From the NCBI GenBank assembly GCA_004151065.3, contig NWUY0300103686.1:1-10431 (forward strand): DNA of 10,431 nucleotides. Direction: 5' to 3'. Positions within the stretch are counted from its first letter, which is position 1; each line of letters opens with the position of its first letter. The translations under genes were made by a program, and so were the position numbers. Below, in pieces: positions 7,495 through 10,431 of the stretch. Under the pieces are notes generated by a model. That model searched no databases and was not told where the DNA came from. It worked only from the letters and a program-made list of their open reading frames with translations. This stretch comes from Larix sibirica (Eukaryota > Streptophyta > Pinopsida > Pinales > Pinaceae).

Positions 7495-7566
7495 ACGTAA
7501 AGAAAGATGAGATTTAAACAAGCTAATGGAACGTAAAGAAAGATGAGATTTAAACAAGCTAATGGA
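7495..7566. repeat. 36-bp perfect tandem duplication
   Basis: A 36-base unit starting ACGTAAAGAAAGATGAGATT occurs twice without mismatch at 7495-7530 and 7531-7566. It lies 68 bases after the second hairpin. The lack of divergence contrasts with the decayed surroundings and indicates a recent event. Confidence 0.95.
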
Positions 7567-8049
7567 ACATCAATCTCTACTAGTCAAATGATTACATTTC
7601 AAGTGTTTCATAGGATTAAATTTAAATATGTATTTTTACATCAACAATATACAAATGCAATTTTCAAAAGAAGAAAAGAAAAAACACATTCCCAACTTAT
7701 TTGTGGTTTAGTATAAGGATGAGATGAAGTACAAAATCCAAAAAAAATTCTTCTATTTAACTAATTAATGTAGTTGTCACTCTTGAAAGATCTCCTAGGT
7801 TTTATTGTTAGTGAAAACTGAGGTTTTATTGTGATAATACTGGAATGTTTCTCATTTTATTTTGTTTTTGAAATAGATTGTCCGACATATTCCCCAACTT
7901 GGTATCATATAAAGATGGACAAAGAACCTATACTAAATATAGTAATGTATAAAAAATTATAATATTGAGCAATAACATGGGAAGTACTTAATATTAGGAA
8001 ATTTAGGATTTCAAGTTATATTCAAGTTAGCTCACTTTTTTACCAAGTC
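7567..8049. other. Non-coding interval with a possible LTR edge
   Basis: No gene is seen. TGTAGTTGTC at 7769 and CCCCA at 7892-7896 could bound a short LTR (about 128 bp), because a primer-binding-site-like motif follows directly at 7900. The sequence after the motif reads AAGATGGACAAAGAACC, which resembles the leader and ATG of a plant copia Gag, but it meets stops within a few codons. Confidence 0.35.
7900..7911 (+). other. Possible primer binding site relic
   Basis: TGGTATCATATA matches 9 of 12 bases of TGGTATCAGAGC, with the first eight exact. It is preceded by CCCCAACT, which looks like the end of a plant LTR (CA, short spacer, then TGGTATCA). Confidence 0.4.
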
Positions 8050-8086
8050 AAAAGACATCATTGACTTAAAAAGACATCATTGAATT
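8050..8086. repeat. Short tandem duplication, about 18 bp
   Basis: AAAAGACATCATTGACTT (8050-8067) is followed by AAAAAGACATCATTGAATT (8068-8086), differing by one base and one extra A. It begins a run of local duplications that continues to 8403. Confidence 0.85.
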
Positions 8087-8106
8087 AAAGTGAATTTTAC
8101 TCATCC

Positions 8107-8233
8107 CACCTTATCTAAGATTGAAATTTGATAAAGGTAATTACCAATACTTTGAAAGCAATCTCCAACTTTCAAATTTTTTATCTCACCTTATCTAAAA
8201 TTAAAATTTTATAGAGGTAATCCACCAATACTT
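8107..8233. repeat. Diverged direct repeat, period 80
   Basis: 8107-8153 and 8187-8233 both start CACCTTATCTAA and end CCAATACTT, with related AT-rich sequence between. No coding frame crosses them. Confidence 0.75.
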
Positions 8234-8253
8234 CCAATTTTTATGGCTTTAAG

Positions 8254-8403
8254 GAAATGCCTAGAAATGACAACAGAAATGTGAATAAAGTTTTTAGGAG
8301 TGGAAGGTGATTCCCAACTTGTTAAAATTGAAACTTGCTAAATGAAATGCCTAAAAATGTCACTAGAGATGTGAGTAAAGATTAATTTAGGAGTGGAAGG
8401 TGA
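8254..8403. repeat. Diverged direct repeat, period 90
   Basis: 8254-8310 (57 bp) and 8344-8403 (60 bp) start GAAATGCCTA and end TTTAGGAGTGGAAGGTGA or nearly so. I count about 49 of 57 aligned bases identical, with a 3-base length difference in the middle. Confidence 0.85.
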
Positions 8404-9055
8404 CAAACCAAGGCGCAAATGCAGATTTGTGCTCAAAATAATTTTGAATGTAAATTTAGCCCAAATAATGCTAGTGGTTATCTAAATTGACCAAGAAAAT
8501 TTTTAGCATAATTATTTAACTTTGATCCAGGAAAACTCAAATTTGAGTTAATATTTATCAACAAATAATTAATTTAATTCAGGTTGAAATATTGAGTCAA
8601 TCAAGGATTATCTCAATTTTGGCCAACTTTGACCAAACTATTTTTAAGATGATAATTACTTGGCTCCTCCTTAAACAATTACGTGATGGAATGCTTTAGG
8701 CCATAAGAAGAACTTCAATTTTATTGAATCTCAATCCATAAATGCCTAATCTTGATCAACTTCAAACTAGATAAATAATTAGACTGACTTTCTTGGTGGT
8801 GAAGAATCAATTTATTTAGGATGTTCTTAATTTTATTAATAACTTATTATGATAGATCAACCAAGGAGCTCTAATGCTCAATTAATTAAACGATGTTGAC
8901 ACAATGTTTTTTAAACTAGATTTCTGTAGAAATTGTTTTATAACATTTGATTGGATCTATCCTACTGACATTGCCTTTGGGTTCTGCTTTGCCCTACTGA
9001 TGTTGCCCTCCGGTTATAGAGATGTGGCAGTGAATGAACCTCGACATCATGTATG
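8404..9055. other. AT-rich interval without recognisable genes
   Basis: I see no exon, RNA gene or transposon domain. AACTCAAATTTGAGTT at 8534-8549 is a perfect 16-bp palindrome. A 66-codon frame at 8904-9104 (rich in Phe and Cys) matches nothing I know and overlaps the repeat that follows. Within it CCTACTGACATTGCC (near 8960) and CCTACTGATGTTGCC (near 8993) form a small direct repeat. Confidence 0.45.
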
Positions 9056-9215
9056 TTGGGCATTAAATTTCTGTAGGTTCTTCTCTTCCATCACTTCTTC
9101 ATAAATAAGTTCCCTGAACTAGCAGATAACATTGAATTTTGGGCTTTGAATTTTTGCTAGCTTTATGCTCCCGTCACTTCTTTATAACTAAGTTCAAAAT
9201 GATGGTAGATAATGT
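9056..9215. repeat. Diverged direct repeat, period 83
   Basis: 9056-9132 and 9139-9215 align along their length. Shared blocks are TTGGGC, AATTT, TCACTTCTT, ATAA followed by AAGTT, and AGATAA. They are clearly more diverged than the 8254-8403 pair. No coding potential is evident. Confidence 0.65.
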
Positions 9216-9300
9216 AAAAGGGTTGTTTATATGGGTTTCACAATAGAAGACAATACTTCCATTTTTGAACTCCCTTAACTATTTGTTGAAGACCTAGTGA

Positions 9301-9320
9301 CCTAGGGGTCACAAGTTCTA
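9301..9320 (+). repeat. tRNA-like (B-box-like) motif, plus strand
   Basis: CCTAGGGGTCACAAGTTCTA resembles the T-arm/B-box region of tRNA-derived repeats (pattern GGTTCRANNCC, here degenerate). It overlaps a small stem, GTGACC (9297-9302) with GGTCAC (9307-9312). The reverse complement of 10294-10315 shares CCTAGG, TCA and AAGTTC in the same order. Confidence 0.35.
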
Positions 9321-10293
9321 TTGATAGGTGGCAAGAAAGTTGGAGAAAATTTTCCACAAAAAAATTATCTGGGAATCACATAAAAATATTTTGGATAAGA
9401 TTTCATGAAAGTATGAGTGTGTAGAAGTGAGGTATTGGGTGTGCTTGTGCCCTGCATAAATCATAAGGATAGGTAGGTGTCTTTGGTTACATTTATGGGT
9501 CGGAAGTTACTTAACATGTTTAGATTAATGTGTGCTTTGCTAATTTCAAAGAAAAAACATAAAACATAAAACTTTAAATTTACTTCATGTTATCAATTTA
9601 GTCATCTCAAATGGTTTACTCAAATGTTTTAGTCCTTCAAACATTTGCGAAGAAAAAAGTCTTTCATCTTCATTTAAGATTTATTAATTCTCCTTGTTTG
9701 TCTTGCTTAAATACATGAAGAAAACCTCTAGATGTTAAGTTTTGAGAAGTTATCCACACATTTTCTAGAGTGGATGACTATGAGCACATGCAAAACTATA
9801 GCCATAAACTAAACATGAACTCATCATCGTCAGATTATCCCTTATTTCTCCAATGCATAGAAGAAGGTGAGACTTAAAGGGAAGAGGAATAATATTTGAC
9901 AAAGTAGTGCATCAAGTACCTCTTTGCAATCATTTACTCATTGACTAAAAATGAGGTCAAAAAATGGGCTCCAACCTCTTGTTTCAATGGAGAAGGGATA
10001 CTTGACAAAGTTAGTGCCTTTGTGAGAAAAACAAGGCTAAAATACAAGGCTTTTTAGTTAAGGGTTTTCTCTCTTTAAGAATCATTGGTCACCATTATAA
10101 GGAATGCAATCAACAACCATGAATTTAAACTAAATTAAAAGAAATACAATTGTTTGAAAATTCATAACTTTCTATCCTTTTTATTATAAGGTGACCCAAA
10201 ATAAATGTAATTTTATGAGTAACTGTAAATGTTCATTATTTGATAAAATTATATAGTTTTCTACAAAGTTTACACAATCTACCTCCCTCCATA

Positions 10294-10315
10294 TTTGAAC
10301 TTATGATCTCCTAGG
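10294..10315 (-). repeat. tRNA-like (B-box-like) motif, minus strand
   Basis: On the minus strand this reads CCTAGGAGATCATAAGTTCA and onward, clearly related to 9301-9320. About 20 bases upstream on the same strand lies GATTAAG (A-box-like), with spacing plausible for a tRNA-derived SINE head. The match to consensus boxes is weak. Confidence 0.35.
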
Positions 10316-10431
10316 AAGAAACACATATTCTTAATCATACATTATCATTGTGTTGGATTAAAAAAGTGTTTTTTTCAAAATAATGTTTAATTTTAAATTC
10401 ATAAACTCCTTAAAATTTCAATTTTTAAAAT

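Larger units (their letters stand above)
9216..10431. other. AT-rich interval without recognisable genes
   Basis: No frame on either strand has a motif I recognise, and stops are dense. The only structure noted is a pair of related tRNA-like motifs in opposite orientation at 9301-9320 and 10294-10315. The last 170 bases are very A/T-rich. Confidence 0.5.

Noticed and set aside
7789-7799. GATCTCCTAGG shared with 10305-10315
   Set aside because: An 11-base match is expected several times by chance in a window of this size, and the flanks do not align.
8904-9104. A 66-codon frame rich in Phe and Cys
   Set aside because: It overlaps the 9056-9215 direct repeat, has no known motif, and is surrounded by non-coding AT-rich DNA.

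Overview
This window reads as nuclear DNA from a large, AT-rich, retrotransposon-filled plant genome. It has GT-AG introns, a plant-type RFC1 gene tail, decayed Ty1/copia and Ty3/gypsy pieces and long stretches without genes. The wording of the copia and gypsy fragments and the long intron-like stretch upstream of the gene would suit a gymnosperm, but that is a weak inference.

Layout. Positions 1-1335 hold no recognisable exon and are probably an intron or introns of the gene that follows. Positions 1336-2728 carry the last six exons of replication factor C subunit 1 (RFC1, large subunit of the sliding-clamp loader), about 200 codons ending in a basic tail and TAG. Its 3' UTR probably runs a few hundred bases further. 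Positions 3772-5209 are a Ty1/copia remnant on the plus strand: protease, a short piece downstream of it, the pre-RT linker, polypurine tract and a well-structured 3' LTR (TATA box, AATAAA). The integrase core and nearly all of the reverse transcriptase are missing. Positions 5877-6323 are a degenerate repeat. Positions 6332-6967 are a frameshifted Ty3/gypsy reverse transcriptase/RNase H relic with a damaged catalytic motif.

Positions 7216-7436 hold the most unusual structure: two tandem copies (period 120 bp) of a near-perfect 86-nt hairpin, followed by an exact 36-bp tandem duplication (7495-7566). From 7567 to the end there is no recognisable gene. That region holds a possible LTR primer-binding-site relic (near 7900), several pairs of locally duplicated 20-90 bp segments (8050-8403, 9056-9215), and two related tRNA-like motifs in opposite orientation (9301, 10315).

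Only RFC1 looks like a working cellular gene here. The rest is mobile-element debris and locally duplicated sequence. I found no credible new protein-coding system; the tandem hairpins are the best candidate for something new, as a possible small-RNA source.
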